Assembly: GCA_948099385.1 (NCBI GenBank)
Contig: CANUEZ040000198.1
Coordinates: 4,416,501-4,480,500 of the forward strand
Direction: 5' to 3'
Length of the DNA: 64,000 nt
Source of the DNA: Fasciola hepatica
Taxonomy: Eukaryota; Platyhelminthes; Trematoda; Plagiorchiida; Fasciolidae
Shown here: in pieces, positions 38,355 through 53,432 of the stretch
Layout of the letters: every line of letters begins with the position of its first letter
Position numbering within the stretch: position 1 is the first letter of the stretch
Translations under genes and position numbers: made by a program
The notes under the pieces: generated by a model
What the model was told of the DNA's origin: nothing
Database searches by the model: none
Seen by the model: the letters and a program-made list of their open reading frames with translations, nothing else

Positions 38355-40076
38355 TGGGAAAGATATGCTTCTGTTTTTGATGAGAAATCGGAAATGCTTC
38401 AAGGAGTGAGGGCATTGAACGTATGCGAATCCATAGAACCTGTGGCACTACCGATAAAGTCTATTCCATAGGCAGTTACAGATGGATTTGTTCACGAGCT
38501 GAACATTCTCACATGAGAAGACGTCCTGGTTAGAACTGATCAACCGACAGATTGGGTCAGTCAAATCGTCATAGTGACAAAGGCGTGCAAAAACTACTTC
38601 ACATTTGCATTGATCCGAAACCACTAACAAAAAAAGAAACAAGAACTCAGCAGAGAGGGTTTGACGTCGTTCTACGATGATTCATTCATTCGCCATATAT
38701 CTGGTATTGTTGAATATTACTTGTGTTATAATGGACAGGACGTGCATGGGTAATAGGTTGTTTATGCCAAGATAGCTATTTCGGACATGAACAAAACAAA
38801 CCAAACGTTACAAACATGCTTGTTTGCAAAGTGGCTGTTCCCGTTCACTTGAACACAGTGACCATCCGACGGAGAAGCTGTCGTGTGGTTCGCCTGTTGT
38901 TGCTCACCTTATCGCGTTCAGTCTCTTGGGCATAGCGGCAATGGTAATCCACGACTGACGACAGTTCCCTTTTCAGAAATCAACTACTTTCCAAGTAGTA
39001 TATACGCTCACCACACTTGGAAAGATATGCTTCTGTTTTTGATGAGAAATCGGAAATGCTTCAGATAGTGAGGGCATTGAACGTATGCGAATCCAAAGAA
39101 TCTGTGGCACTACCGATAAAGTCTATTCCATAGGCAGTTACAGATGGATTTGATCACGAGCTGAACATTCTCACATGAGAAGACGTCCTGGTTAGAACTG
39201 ATCAACCGACAGATTGGGTCAGTCAAATCGTCATAGTGACAAAAGCGTGCAAAAACTACTTCACATTTGCATTGATCCGAAAACACTAACAAAAAAAAAA
39301 CAAGAACTCAGCAGAGAGGGTTTGACGTCGTTCTACGATGATTCATCCATTCGCCATATATCTGGTATTGTTGAATATTACTTGTGTTATAATGGACAAG
39401 ACGTGCATGGGTAATAGGTTGTTTATGCCAAGATAGCTTGTTCGGACATGAACAAAAAAACCAAACGTTACAAACATGCTTGTTTGCAAAGTGGCTGTTC
39501 CCGTTCACTTGAACACAGTGACCATCCGACGGAGAAGCTGTCGTGTGGTTCGCCTGTTGTTGCTCACCTTATCGCGTTCAGTCTCTTGGACATAGCGGCA
39601 ATGGTAATCCACGACTGACGACAGTTCCCTTTTCAGAAATCAACTACTTTCCAAGTAGTATATACGCTCACCACACTTGGAAAGATATGCTTCTGTTTTT
39701 GATGAGAAATCGGAAATGCTTCAAGGAGTGAGGGCATTGAACGTATGCGAATCCATAGAACCTGTGGCACTACCGAAAAAGTCTATTGCATAGGCAGTTA
39801 CAGATGGATTTGTTCACGAGCTGAACATTCTCACATGAGAAGACGTCCTGGTTAGAACTGATCAACCGACAGATTGGGTCAGTCAAATCGTCATAGTGAC
39901 AAAAGCGTGCAAAAACTACTTCACATTTGCATTGACTTGATACCACAAACAAAAAAAGAAACAAGAACTCAGCAGAGAGGGTTTGACGTCGTTCTACGAT
40001 GATTCATTCATTCGCCATATATCTGGTATTGTTGAATATTACTTGTGTTATAATGGACAAGACGTGCATGGGTAAT

Positions 40077-40860
40077 AGGTTGTTTACGCGAAGATAGCTT
40101 GTTCGAACATGAACAAAACAAACCAAACGTTACAAACATGCTTGTTTGCAAAGTGGCTACCCCCGTTCACTTGAAGACAGTGACCATCCGACGGAGAAGC
40201 TGTCGTGTGGTTCGCCTGTTGTTGCTCACCTTATCGCGTTCAGTCTCTTGGGCATAGCGGCAATGGTAATCCACGACTGACGACAGTTCCCTTTTCAGAA
40301 ATCAACTACTTTCCAAGTAGTATATACGCTCACCACACTTGGAAAGATATGCTTCTGTTTTTGATGAGAAATCGGAAATGCTTCAAGGAGTGAGGGCATT
40401 GAACGTATGTGAATCCATAGAACCTGTGGCACTACCGATAAAGTCTATTCCATAGGCAGTTACAGATGGATTTGATCACGAGCTGAACATTCTCACATGA
40501 GAAGACGTCCTGGTTAGAACTGATCAACCGACAGATTGGGTCAGTCAAATCGTCATAGTGACAAAAGCGTGCAAAAACTACTACACATTTGCATTGACTT
40601 GATACCACAAACAAAAAAAGAAACAAGAACTCAGCAGAGAGGGTTTGACGTCGTTCTACGATGATTCATTCATTCGCCATATATCTGGTATTGTTGAATA
40701 TTACTTGTGTTATAATGGACAAGACGTGCATGGGTAATAGGTTGTTTATGCCAAGATAGCTTGTTCGAACATGAACAAAACAAACCAAACGTTACAAACA
40801 TGCTTGTTTGCAAAGTGGCTACCCCCGTTCACTTGAAGACAGTGACCATCCGACGGAGAA
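40077..40860 (+). repeat. Shared rare block in adjacent units (lag 662)
   Basis: GTTCGAACATG (40102 and 40764) and GGCTACCCCC with TTGAAGACAG (40156 and 40818) occur together in two neighbouring units and not elsewhere in this combination. One unit has TTTACGCGAAG where the other has TTTATGCCAAG, so the copies have already diverged or were partly converted. Confidence 0.6.
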
Positions 40861-43800
40861 GCTGTCGTGTGGTTTGCCTGTTGTTGCTCACCTTATCGCG
40901 TTCAGTCTCTTGGGCATAGCGGCAATGGTAATCCACGACTGACGACAGTTCCCTTTTCAGAAATCAACTACTTTCCAAGTAGTATATACGCTCACCACAC
41001 TGGGAAAGATATGCTTCTGTTTTTGATGAGAAATCGGAAATGCTTCAAGGAGTGAGGGCATTGAACGTATGCGAATCCATAGAACCTGTGGCACTACCGA
41101 AAAAGTCTATTCCATAGGCAGTTACAGATGGATTTGATCACGAGCTGAACATTCTCACATGAAAAGACGTCCTGGTTAGAACTGATCAACCGACAGATTG
41201 GGTCAGTCAAATCGTCATAGTGACAAAAGCAAGGAAAAACTACTACACATTTGCATTGACTTGATACCACTAACAAAAAAAGAAACAAGAACTCAGCAGA
41301 GAGGCTTTGACGTCGTTCTACGATGATTCATTCATTCGCCATATATCTGGTATTGTTGAATATTACTTGTGTTATAATGGACAAGACGTGCATGGGTAAT
41401 AGGTTGTTTATGCCAAGATAGCTTGTTCGGACATGAACAAAACAAACCAAACGTTACAAACATGCTTGTTTGCAAAGTGGCTGTTCCCGTTCACTTGAAC
41501 ACAGTGACCATCCGACGGAGAAGCTGTCGTGTGGTTCGCCTGTTGTTGCTCACCTTATCGCGTTCAGTCTCTTGGGCATAGCGGCAATGGTAATCCACGA
41601 CTGACGACAGTTCCCTTTTCAGCAATCAACTACTTTCCAAGTAGTATATACGCTCACCACACTTGGAAAGATATGCTTCTGTTTTTGATGAGAAATCGGA
41701 AATGCTTCAAGGAGTGAGGGCATTGAACGTATGCGAATCCATAGAACCTGTGGCACTACCGATAAAGTCTATTCCATAGGCAGTTACAGATGGATTTGAT
41801 CACGAGCTGAACATTCTCACATGAGAAGACGTCCTGGTTAGAACTGATCAACCGACAGATTGGGTCAGTCAAATCGTCATAGTGACAAAAGCGTGCAAAA
41901 ACTACTTCACATTTGCATTGATCCGAAACCACTAACAAAAAAAGAAACAAGAACTCAGCAGAGAGGGTTTGACGTCGTTCTACGATGATTCATTCATTCG
42001 CCATATATCTGGTATTGTTGAATATTACTTGTGTTATAATGGACAAGACGTGCATGGGTAATAGGTTGTTTATGCCAAGATAGCTTGTTCGGACATGAAC
42101 AAAACAAACCAAACGTTACAAACATGCTTGTTTGCAAAGTGGCTGTCCCCGTTCACTTGAACACAGTGACCATCCGACGGAGAAGCTGTCGTGTTGTTCG
42201 CCTGTTGTTGCTCACCTTATCGCGTTCAGTCTCTTGGGCATAGCGGCAATGGTAATCCACGACTGACGACAGTTCCCTTTTCAGAAATCAACTACTTTCC
42301 AAGTAGTATATACGCTCACCACACTGGGAAAGATATGCTTCTGTTTTTGATGAGAAATCGGAAATGCTTCAAGGAGTGAGGGCATTGAACGTATGCGAAT
42401 CCATAGAACCTGTGGCACTACCGATAAAGTCTATTCCATAGGCAGTTACAGATGGATTTGATCACGAGCTGAACATTCTCACATGAGAAGACGTCCTGGT
42501 TAGAACTGATCAACCGACAGATTGGGTCAGTCAAATCGTCATAGTGACAAAAGCGTGCAAAAACTACTTCACATTTGCATTGACTTGAAACCACTAACAA
42601 AAAAAAGAAACAAGAACTCAGCAGAGAGGGTTTGACGTCGTTCTACGATAATTCATTCATTCGCCATATATCTGGTATTGTTGAATATTACTTGTGTTAT
42701 AATGGACAAGACGTGCATGGGTAATAGGTTGTTTATGCCAAGATAGCTTGTTTGGACATGAACAAAACAAACCAAACGTTACAAACATGCTTGTTTGCAA
42801 AGTGGCTGTCCCCGTTCACTTGAACACAGTGACCATCCGACGGAGAAGCTGTCGTGTGGTTCGCCTGTTGTTGCTCACCTTATCGCGTTCAGTCTCTTGG
42901 GCATAGCGGCAATGGTAATCCACGACTGACGACAGTTCCCTTTTCAGAAATCAACTACTTTCCAAGTAGTATATACGCTCACCACACTTGGAAAGATATG
43001 GTTCTGTTTTTGATGAGAAATCGGAAATGCTTCAAGGAGTGAGGGCATTGAACGTATGCGAATCCATAGAACCTGTGGCACTACCGAAAAAGTCTATTCC
43101 ATAGGCAGTTACAGATGGATTTGATCACGAGCTGGACATTCTCACATGAGAAGACGTCCTGGTTAGAACTGATCAACCGACAGATTGGGTCAGTCAAATC
43201 GTCATAGTGACAAAAGCGTGCAAAAACTACTACACATTTGCATTGACTTGATACCACTAACAAAAAAGAAACAAGAACTCAGCAGAGAGGGTTTGACGTC
43301 GTTCTACGATGATTCATTCATTCGCCATATATCTGGTATTGTTGAATATTACTTGTGTTATAATGGACAAGACGTGCATGGGTAATAGGTTGTTTATGCC
43401 AAGATAGCTTGTTCGGACATGAACAAAACAAACCAAACGTTACAAACATGCTTGTTTGCAAAGTGGCTGTTCCCGTTCACTTGAACACAGTGACCATCCG
43501 ACGGAGAAGCTGTCGTGTGGTTCGCCTGTTGTTGCTCACCTTATCGCGTTCAGTCTCTTGGGCATAGCGGCAATGGTAATCCACGACTGACGACAGTTCC
43601 CTTTTCAGCAATCAACTACTTTCCAAGTAGTATATACGCTCACCACACTTGGAAAGATATGCTTCTGTTTTTGATGAGAAATCGGAAATGCTTCAAGGAG
43701 TGAGGGCATTGAACGTATGCGAATCCATAGAACCTGTGGCACTACCGATAAAGTCTATTCCATAGGCAGTTACAGATGGATTTGATCACGAGCTGAACAT

Positions 43801-44429
43801 TCTCACATGAGAAGACGTCCTGGTTAGAACTGATCAACCGACAGATTGGGTCAGTCAAATCGTCATAGTGACAAAAGCGTGCAAAAACTACTTCACATTT
43901 GCATTGATCCGAAACCACTAACAAAAAAAGAAACAAGAACTCAGCAGAGAGGGTTTGACGTCGTTCTACGATGATTCATTCATTCGCCATATATCTGGTA
44001 TTGTTGAATATTACTTGTGTTATAATGGACAAGACGTGCATGGGTAATAGGTTGTTTATGCCAAGATAGCTTGTTCGGACATGAACAAAACAAACCAAAC
44101 GTTACAAACATGCTTGTTTGCAAAGTGGCTGTCCCCGTTCACTTGAACACAGTGACCATCCGACGGAGAAGCTGTCGTGTGGTTCGCCTGTTGTTGCTCA
44201 CCTTATCGCGTTCAGTCTCTTGGGCATAGCGGCAATGGTAATCCACGACTGACGACAGTTCCCTTTTCAGAAATCAACTACTTTCCAAGTAGTATATACG
44301 CTCACCACACTGGGAAAGATATGCTTCTGTTTTTGATGAGAAATCGGAAATGCTTCAAGGAGTGAGGGCATTGAACGTATGCGAATCCATAGAACCTGTG
44401 GCACTACCGAAAATGTCTATTCGATAGGC

Positions 44430-47400
44430 AGTTACAGATGGATTTGATCACGAGCTGAACATTCTCACATGAGAAGACGTCCTGGTTAGAACTGATCAAC
44501 CGACAGATTGGGTCAGTCAAATCGTCATAGTGACAAAAGCGTGCAAAAACTACTTCACATTTGCATTGATCCGAAACCACTAACAAAAAAAGAAACAAGA
44601 ACTCAGCAGAGAGGGTTTGACGTCGTTCTACGATGATTCATTCATTCGCCATATATCTGGTATTGTTGAATATTACTTGTGTTATAATGGACAAGACGTG
44701 CATGGGTAATAGGTTGTTTATGCCAAGATAGCTTGTTCGGACATGAACAAAACAAACCAAACGTTACAAACATGCTTGTTTGCAAAGTGGCTGTCCCCGT
44801 TCACTTGAACACAGTGACCATCCGACGGAGAAGCTGTCGTGTGGTTCGCCTGTTGTTGCTCACCTTATCGCGTTCAGTCTCTTGGGCATAGCGGCAATGG
44901 TAATCCACGACTGACGACAGTTCCCTTTTCAGCAATCAACTACTTTCCAAGTAGTATATACGCTCACCACACTGGGAAAGATATGCTTCTGTTTTTGATG
45001 AGAAATCGGAAATGCTTCAGATAGTGAGGGCATTGAACGTATGCGAATCCATAGAACCTGTGGCACTACCGAAAAAGTCTATTCCATAGGCAGTTACAGA
45101 TGGATTTGATCACGAGCTGGACATTCTCACATGAGAAGACGTCCTGGTTAGAACTGATCAACCGACAGATTGGGTCAGTCAAATCGTCATAGTGACAAAA
45201 GCGTGCGAAAACTACTTCACATTTGCATTGATCCGAAACCACTAACAAACAAAAACAAGAACTCAGCAGAGAGGGTTTGACGTCGTTCTACGATGATTCA
45301 TTCATTCGCCATATATCTGGTATTGTTGAATATTACTTGTGTTATAATGGACAAGACGTGCATGGGTAATAGGTTGTTTATGCCAAGATAGCTTGTTCGG
45401 ACATGAACAAAACAAACCAAACGTTACAAACATGCTTGTTTGCAAAGTGGCTTTCGCCGTTCACTTGAACACAGTGACAATCCGACGGAGAAGCTGTCGT
45501 GTGGTTCGCCTGTTGTTGCTCACCTTATCGCGTTCAGTCTCTTGGGCATAGCGGCAATGGTAATCCACGACTGACGACAGTTCCCTTTTCAGCAATCAAC
45601 TACTTTCCAAGTAGTATATACGCTCACCACACTGGGAAAGATATGCTTCTGTTTTTGATGAGAAATCGGAAATGCTTCAAGGAGTGAGGGCATTGCACGT
45701 ATGCGAATCCATAGAACCTGTGGCACTACCGATAAAGTCTATTCCATAGGCAGTTACAGATGGATTTGATCACGAGCTGAACATTCTCACATGAGAAGAC
45801 GTCCTGGTTAGAACTGATCAACCGACAGATTGGGTCAGTCAAATCGTCATAGTGACAAAAGCGTGCAAAAACTACTTCACATTTGCATTGATCCGAAACC
45901 ACTAACAAAAAAAGAAACAAGAACTCAGCAGAGAGGGTTTGACGTCGTTCTACGATGATTCATTCATTCGCCATATATCTGGTATTGTTGAATATTACTT
46001 GTGTTATAATGGACAAGACGTGCATGGGTAATAGGTTGTTTATGCCAAGATAGCTTGTTCGGACATGAACAAAACAAACCAAACGTTACAAACATGCTTG
46101 TTTGCAAAGTGGCTGTCCCCGTTCACTTGAACACAGTGACCATCCGACGGAGAAGCTGTCGTGTGGTTCGCCTGTTGTTGCTCACCTTATCGCGTTCAGT
46201 CTCTTGGGCATAGCGGCAATGGTAATCCACGACTGACGACAGTTCCCTTTTCAGAAATCAACTACTTTCCAAGTAGTATATACGCTCACCACACTGGGAA
46301 AGATATGCTTCTGTTTTTGATGAGAAATCGGAAATGCTTCAAGGAGTGAGGGCATTGAACGTATGCGAATCCATAGAACCTGTGGCACTACCGAAAATGT
46401 CTATTCGATAGGCAGTTACAGATGGATTTGATCACGAGCTGAACATTCTCACATGAGAAGACGTCCTGGTTAGAACTGATCAACCGACAGATTGGGTCAG
46501 TCAAATCGTCATAGTGACAAAAGCGTGCAAAAACTACTTCACATTTGCATTGATCCGAAACCACTAACAAAAAAAGAAACAAGAACTCAGCAGAGAGGGT
46601 TTGACGTCGTTCTACGATGATTCATTCATTCGCCATATATCTGGTATTGTTGAATATTACTTGTGTTATAATGGACAAGACGTGCATGGGTAATAGGTTG
46701 TTTATGCCAAGATAGCTTGTTCGGACATGAACAAAACAAACCAAACGTTACAAACATGCTTGTTTGCAAAGTGGCTGTCCCCGTTCACTTGAACACAGTG
46801 ACCATCCGACGGAGAAGCTGTCGTGTGGTTCGCCTGTTGTTGCTCACCTTATCGCGTTCAGTCTCTTGGGCATAGCGGCAATGGTAATCCACGACTGACG
46901 ACAGTTCCCTTTTCAGAAATCAACTACTTTCCAAGTAGTATATACGCTCACCACACTGGGAAAGATATGCTTCTGTTTTTGATGAGAAATCGGAAATGCT
47001 TCAAGGAGTGAGGGCATTGAACGTATGCGAATCCATAGAACCTGTGGCACTACCGAAAATGTCTATTAGATAGGCAGTTACAGATGGATTTGATCACGAG
47101 CTGAACATTCTCACATGAGAAGACGTCCTGGTTAGAACTGATCAACCGACAGATTGGGTCAGTCAAATCGTCATAGTGACAAAAGCGTGCAAAAACTACT
47201 TCACATTTGCATTGATCCGAAACCACTAACAAAAAAAGAAACAAGAACTCAGCAGAGAGGGTTTGACGTCGTTCTACGATGATTCATTCATTCGCCATAT
47301 ATCTGGTATTGTTGAATATTACTTGTGTTATAATGGACAAGACGTGCATGGGTAATAGGTTGTTTATGCCAAGATAGCTTGTTCGGACATGAACAAAACA

Positions 47401-48758
47401 AACCAAACGTTACAAACATGCTTGTTTGCAAAGTGGCTGTCCCCGTTCACTTGAACACAGTGACCATCCGACGGAGAAGCTGTCGTGTGGTTCGCCTGTT
47501 GTTGCTCACCTTATCGCGTTCAGTCTCTTGGGCATAGCGGCAATGGTAATCCACGACTGACGACAGTTCCCTTTTCAGCAATCAACTACTTTCCAAGTAG
47601 TATATACGCTCACCACACTGGGAAAGATATGCTTCTGTTTTTGATGAGAAATCGGAAATGCTTCAGATAGTGAGGGCATTGAACGTATGCGAATCCATAG
47701 AACCTGTGGCACTACCGAAAAAGTCTATTCCATAGGCAGTTACAGATGGATTTGATCACGAGCTGGACATTCTCACATGAGAAGACGTCCTGGTTAGAAC
47801 TGATCAACCGACAGATTGGGTCAGTCAAATCGTCATAGTGACAAAAGCGTGCGAAAACTACTTCACATTTGCATTGATCCGAAACCACTAACAAACAAAA
47901 ACAAGAACTCAGCAGAGAGGGTTTGACGTCGTTCTACGATGATTCATTCATTCGCCATATATCTGGTATTGTTGAATATTACTTGTGTTATAATGGACAA
48001 GACGTGCATGGGTAATAGGTTGTTTATGCCAAGATAGCTTGTTCGGACATGAACAAAACAAACCAAACGTTACAAACATGCTTGTTTGCAAAGTGGCTTT
48101 CGCCGTTCACTTGAACACAGTGACAATCCGACGGAGAAGCTGTCGTGTGGTTCGCCTGTTGTTGCTCACCTTATCGCGTTCAGTCTCTTGGGCATAGCGG
48201 CAATGGTAATCCACGACTGACGACAGTTCCCTTTTCAGCAATCAACTACTTTCCAAGTAGTATATACGCTCACCACACTGGGAAAGATATGCTTCTGTTT
48301 TTGATGAGAAATCGGAAATGCTTCAAGGAGTGAGGGCATTGCACGTATGCGAATCCATAGAACCTGTGGCACTACCGATAAAGTCTATTCCATAGGCAGT
48401 TACAGATGGATTTGATCACGAGCTGAACATTCTCACATGAGAAGACGTCCTGGTTAGAACTGATCAACCGACAGATTGGGTCAGTCAAATCGTCATAGTG
48501 ACAAAAGCGTGCAAAAACTACTTCACATTTGCATTGATCCGAAACCACTAACAAAAAAAGAAACAAGAACTCAGCAGAGAGGGTTTGACGTCGTTCTACG
48601 ATGATTCATTCATTCGCCATATATCTGGTATTGTTGAATATTACTTGTGTTATAATGGACAAGACGTGCATGGGTAATAGGTTGTTTATGCCAAGATAGC
48701 TTGTTCGGACATGAACAAAACAAACCAAACGTTACAAACATGCTTGTTTGCAAAGTGG
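44430..48758 (+). repeat. HOR tetramer duplication, lag 2646
   Basis: 44430-46112 matches 47076-48758. Shared rare markers are GAGCTGGACATT with GCGAAAAC and the CAAACAAAAAC tract, CTTTCGCCG with GTGACAATCC (near 45451 and 48097), and GCATTGCACG (near 45691 and 48337). CTTTCGCCG and GCATTGCACG recur once more 662 bp later (48759, 48999). A separate 1984-bp lag links the CTATTCGATAGG units at 44404 and 46388, and 47050 has the related CTATTAGATAGG. Confidence 0.7.
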
Positions 48759-49468
48759 CTTTCGCCGTTCACTTGAACACAGTGACAATCCGACGGAGAA
48801 GCTGTCGTGTGGTTCGCCTGTTGTTGCTCACCTTATCGCGTTCAGTCTCTTGGGCATAGCGGCAATGGTAATCCACGACTGACGACAGTTCCCTTTTCAG
48901 CAATCAACTACTTTCCAAGTAGTATATACGCTCACCACACTGGGAAAGATATGCTTCTGTTTTTGATGAGAAATCGGAAATGCTTCAAGGAGTGAGGGCA
49001 TTGCACGTATGCGAATCCATAGAACCTGTGGCACTACCGATAAAGTCTATTCCATAGGCAGTTACAGATGGATTTGATCACGAGCTGAACATTCTCACAT
49101 GAGAAGACGTCCTGGTTAGAACTGATCAACCGACAGATTGGGTCAGTCAAATCGTCATAGTGACAAAAGCGTGCAAAAACTACTTCACATTTGCATTGAT
49201 CCGAAACCACTAACAAAAAAAGAAACAAGAACTCAGCAGAGAGGGTTTGACGTCGTTCTACGATGATTCATTCATTCGCCATATATCTGGTATTGTTGAA
49301 TATTACTTGTGTTATAATGGACAAGACGTGCATGGGTAATAGGTTGTTTATGCCAAGATAGCTTGTTCGGACATGAACAAAACAAACCAAACGTTACAAA
49401 CATGCTTGTTTGCAAAGTGGCTGTCCCCGTTCACTTGAACACAGTGACCATCCGACGGAGAAGCTGTC

Positions 49469-52400
49469 GTGTGGTTCGCCTGTTGTTGCTCACCTTATCG
49501 CGTTCAGTCTCTTGGGCATAGCGGCAATGGTAATCCACGACTGACGACAGTTCCCTTTTCAGCAATCAACTACTTTCCAAGTAGTATATACGCTCACCAC
49601 ACTGGGAAAGATATGCTTCTGTTTTTGATGAGAAATCGGAAATGCTTCAAGGAGTGAGGGCATTGAACGTATGCGAATCCATAGAACCTGTGGCACTACC
49701 GAAAAAGTCTATTCCATAGGCAGTTACAGATGGATTTGTTCACGAGCTGGACATTCTCACATGAGAAGACGTCCTGGTTAGAACTGATCAACCGACAGAT
49801 TGGGTCAGTCAAATCGTCATAGTGACAAAAGCGTGCAAAAACTACTTCACATTTGCATTGACTTGAAACCACTAACAAAAAAAGAAACAAGAACTCAGCA
49901 GAGAGGGTTTGACGTCGTTCTACGATGATTCATTCATTCGCCATATATCTGGTATTGTTGAATATTACTTGTGTTATAATGGACAAGACGTGCATGGGTA
50001 ATAAGTTGTTTATGCCAAGATAGCTTGTTCGGACATGAACAAAACAAACCAAACGTTACAAACATGCTTGTTTGCAAAGTGGCTGTCCCCGTTCACTTGA
50101 ACACAGTGACCATCCGACGGAGAAGCTGTCGTGTGGTTCGCCTGTTGTTGCTCACCTTATCGCGTTCAGTCTCTTGGGCATAGCGGCAATGGTAATCCAC
50201 GACTGACGACAGTTCCCTTTTCAGAAATCAACTACTTTCCAAGTAGTATATACGCTCACCACACTGGGAAAGATATGCTTCTGTTTTTGATGAGAAATCG
50301 GAAATGCTTCAGATAGTGAGGGCATTGAACGTATGCGAATCCATAGAACCTGTGGCACTACCGATAAAGTCTATTCCATAGGCAGTTACAGATGGATTTG
50401 ATCACGAGCTCAACATTCTCACATGAGAAGACGTCCTGGTTAGAACTGATCAACCGACAGATTGGGTCAGTCAAATCGTCATAGTGACAAAAGCGTGCAA
50501 AAACTACTTCACATTTGCATTGATCCGAAACCACTAACAAAAAAACATGAACTCAGCAGAGAGGGTTTGACGTCGTTCTACGATGATTCATTCATTCGCC
50601 ATATATCTGGTATTGTTGAATATTACTTGTGTTATAATGGACAAGACGTGCATGGGTAATAGGTTGTTTATGCCAAGATAGCTTGTTCGGACATGAACAA
50701 AACAAACCAAACGTTACAAACATGCTTGTTTGCAAAGTGGCTGTCCCCGTTCACTTGAACACAGTGACCATCCGACGGAGAAGCTGTCGTGTGGTTCGCC
50801 TGTTGTTGCTCACCTTATCGCGTTCAGTCTCTTGGGCATAGCGGCAATGGTAATCCACGACTGACGACAGTTCCCTTTTCAGCAATCAACTACTTTCCAA
50901 GTAGTATATACGCTCACCACACTGGGAAAGATATGCTTCTGTTTTTGATGAGAAATCGGAAATGCTTCAAGGAGTGAGGGCATTGAACGTATGCGAATCC
51001 ATAGAACCTGTGGCACTACCGAAAAAGTCTATTCCATAGGCAGTTACAGATGGATTTGTTCACGAGCTGGACATTCTCACATGAGAAGACGTCCTGGTTA
51101 GAACTGATCAACCGACAGATTGGGTCAGTCAAATCGTCATAGTGACAAAAGCGTGCAAAAACTACTTCACATTTGCATTGACTTGAAACCACTAACAAAA
51201 AAAGAAACAAGAACTCAGCAGAGAGGGTTTGACGTCGTTCTACGATAATTCATTCATTCGCCATATATCTGGTATTGTTGAATATTACTTGTGTTATAAT
51301 GGACAAGACGTGCATGGGTAATAGGTTGTTTATGCCAAGATAGCTTGTTCGGACATGAACAAAACAAACCAAACGTTACAAACATGCTTGTTTGCAAAGT
51401 GGCTGTCCCCGTTCACTTGAACACAGTGACCATCCGACGGAGAAGCTGTCGTGTGGTTCGCCTGTTGTTGCTCACCTTATCGCGTTCAGTCTCTTGGGCA
51501 TAGCGGCAATGGTAATCCACGACTGACGACAGTTCCCTTTTCAGCAATCAACTACTTTCCAAGTAGTATATACGCTCACCACACTGGGAAAGATATGCTT
51601 CTGTTTTTGATGAGAAATCGGAAATGCTTCAGATAGTGAGGGCATTGAACGTATGCGAATCCATAGAACCTGTGGCACTACCGATAAAGTCTATTCCATA
51701 GGCAGTTACAGATGGATTTGATCACGAGCTCAACATTCTCACATGAGAAGACGTCCTGGTTAGAACTGATCAACCGACAGATTGGGTCAGTCAAATCGTC
51801 ATAGTGACAAAAGCGTGCAAAAACTACTTCACATTTGCATTGATCCGAAACCACTAACAAAAAAACATGAACTCAGCAGAGAGGGTTTGACGTCGTTCTA
51901 CGATGATTCATTCATTCGCCATATATCTGGTATTGTTGAATATTACTTGTGTTATAATGGACAAGACGTGCATGGGTAATAGGTTGTTTATGCCAAGATA
52001 GCTTGTTCGGACATGAACAAAACAAACCAAACGTTACAAACATGCTTGTTTGCAAAGTGGCTGTCCCCGTTCACTTGAACACAGTGACCATCCGACGGAG
52101 AAGCTGTCGTGTGGTTCGCCTGTTGTTGCTCACCTTATCGCGTTCAGTCTCTTGGGCATAGCGGCAATGGTAATCCACGACTGACGACAGTTCCCTTTTC
52201 AGCAATCAACTACTTTCCAAGTAGTATATACGCTCACCACACTGGGAAAGATATGCTTCTGTTTTTGATGAGAAATCGGAAATGCTTCAAGGAGTGAGGG
52301 CATTGAACGTATGCGAATCCATAGAACCTGTGGCACTACCGAAAAAGTCTATTCCATAGGCAGTTACAGATGGATTTGTTCACGAGCTGGACATTCTCAC

Positions 52401-53432
52401 ATGAGAAGACGTCCTGGTTAGAACTGATCAACCGACAGATTGGGTCAGTCAAATCGTCATAGTGACAAAAGCGTGCAAAAACTACTTCACATTTGCATTG
52501 ACTTGAAACCACTAACAAAAAAAGAAACAAGAACTCAGCAGAGAGGGTTTGACGTCGTTCTACGATGATTCATTCATTCGCCATATATCTGGTATTGTTG
52601 AATATTACTTGTGTTATAATGGACAAGACGTTCATGGGTAATAGGTTGTTTATGCCAAGATAGCTTGTTCGGACATGAACAAAACAAACCAAACGTTACA
52701 AACATGCTTGTTTGCAAAGTGGCTGTCCCCGTTCACTTGAACACAGTGACCATCCGACGGAGAAGCTGTCGTGTGGTTCGCCTGTTGTTGCTCACCTTAT
52801 CGCGTTCAGTCTCTTGGGCATAGCGGCAATGGTAATCCACGACTGACGACAGTTCCCTTTTCAGAAATCAACTACTTTCCAAGTAGTATATACGCTCACC
52901 ACACTGGGAAAGATATGCTTCTGTTTTTGATGAGAAATCGGAAATGCTTCAGATAGTGAGGGCATTGAACGTATGCGAATCCATAGAACCTGTGGCACTA
53001 CCGATAAAGTCTATTCCATAGGCAGTTACAGATGGATTTGATCACGAGCTCAACATTCTCACATGAGAAGACGTCCTGGTTAGAACTGATCAACCGACAG
53101 ATTGGGTCAGTCAAATCGTCATAGTGACAAAAGCGTGCAAAAACTACTTCACATTTGCATTGATCCGAAACCACTAACAAAAAAAGAAACAAGAACTCAG
53201 CAGAGAGGGTTTGACGTCGTTCTACGATGATTCATTCATTCGCCATATATCTGGTATTGTTGAATATTACTTGTGTTATAATGAACAGGACGTGCATGGG
53301 TAATAAGTTGTTTATGCCAAGATAGCTTGTTCGGACATGAACAAAACAAACCAAACGTTACAAACATGCTTGTTTGCAAAGTGGCTGTCCCCGTTCACTT
53401 GAACACAGTGACCATCCGACGGAGAAGCTGTC
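49469..53432 (+). repeat. HOR dimer, three copies (1320/1320/1324 bp)
   Basis: Unit E (TTTGTTCACGAGCTGGAC with ACTTGAAACC) and unit F (GAGCTCAAC with TCAGATAG) alternate strictly: E near 49737, 51057, 52377; F near 50408, 51728, 53048. Dimers are 49469-50788, 50789-52108 and 52109-53432. The first two F units have the CATGAACTC tract and the third has the longer A7-G form, which explains the 4-bp length difference. Private single changes (ATAAGTTG near 50001, CGATAATT near 51244, CGTTCATGG near 52629) distinguish copies. Confidence 0.8.
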
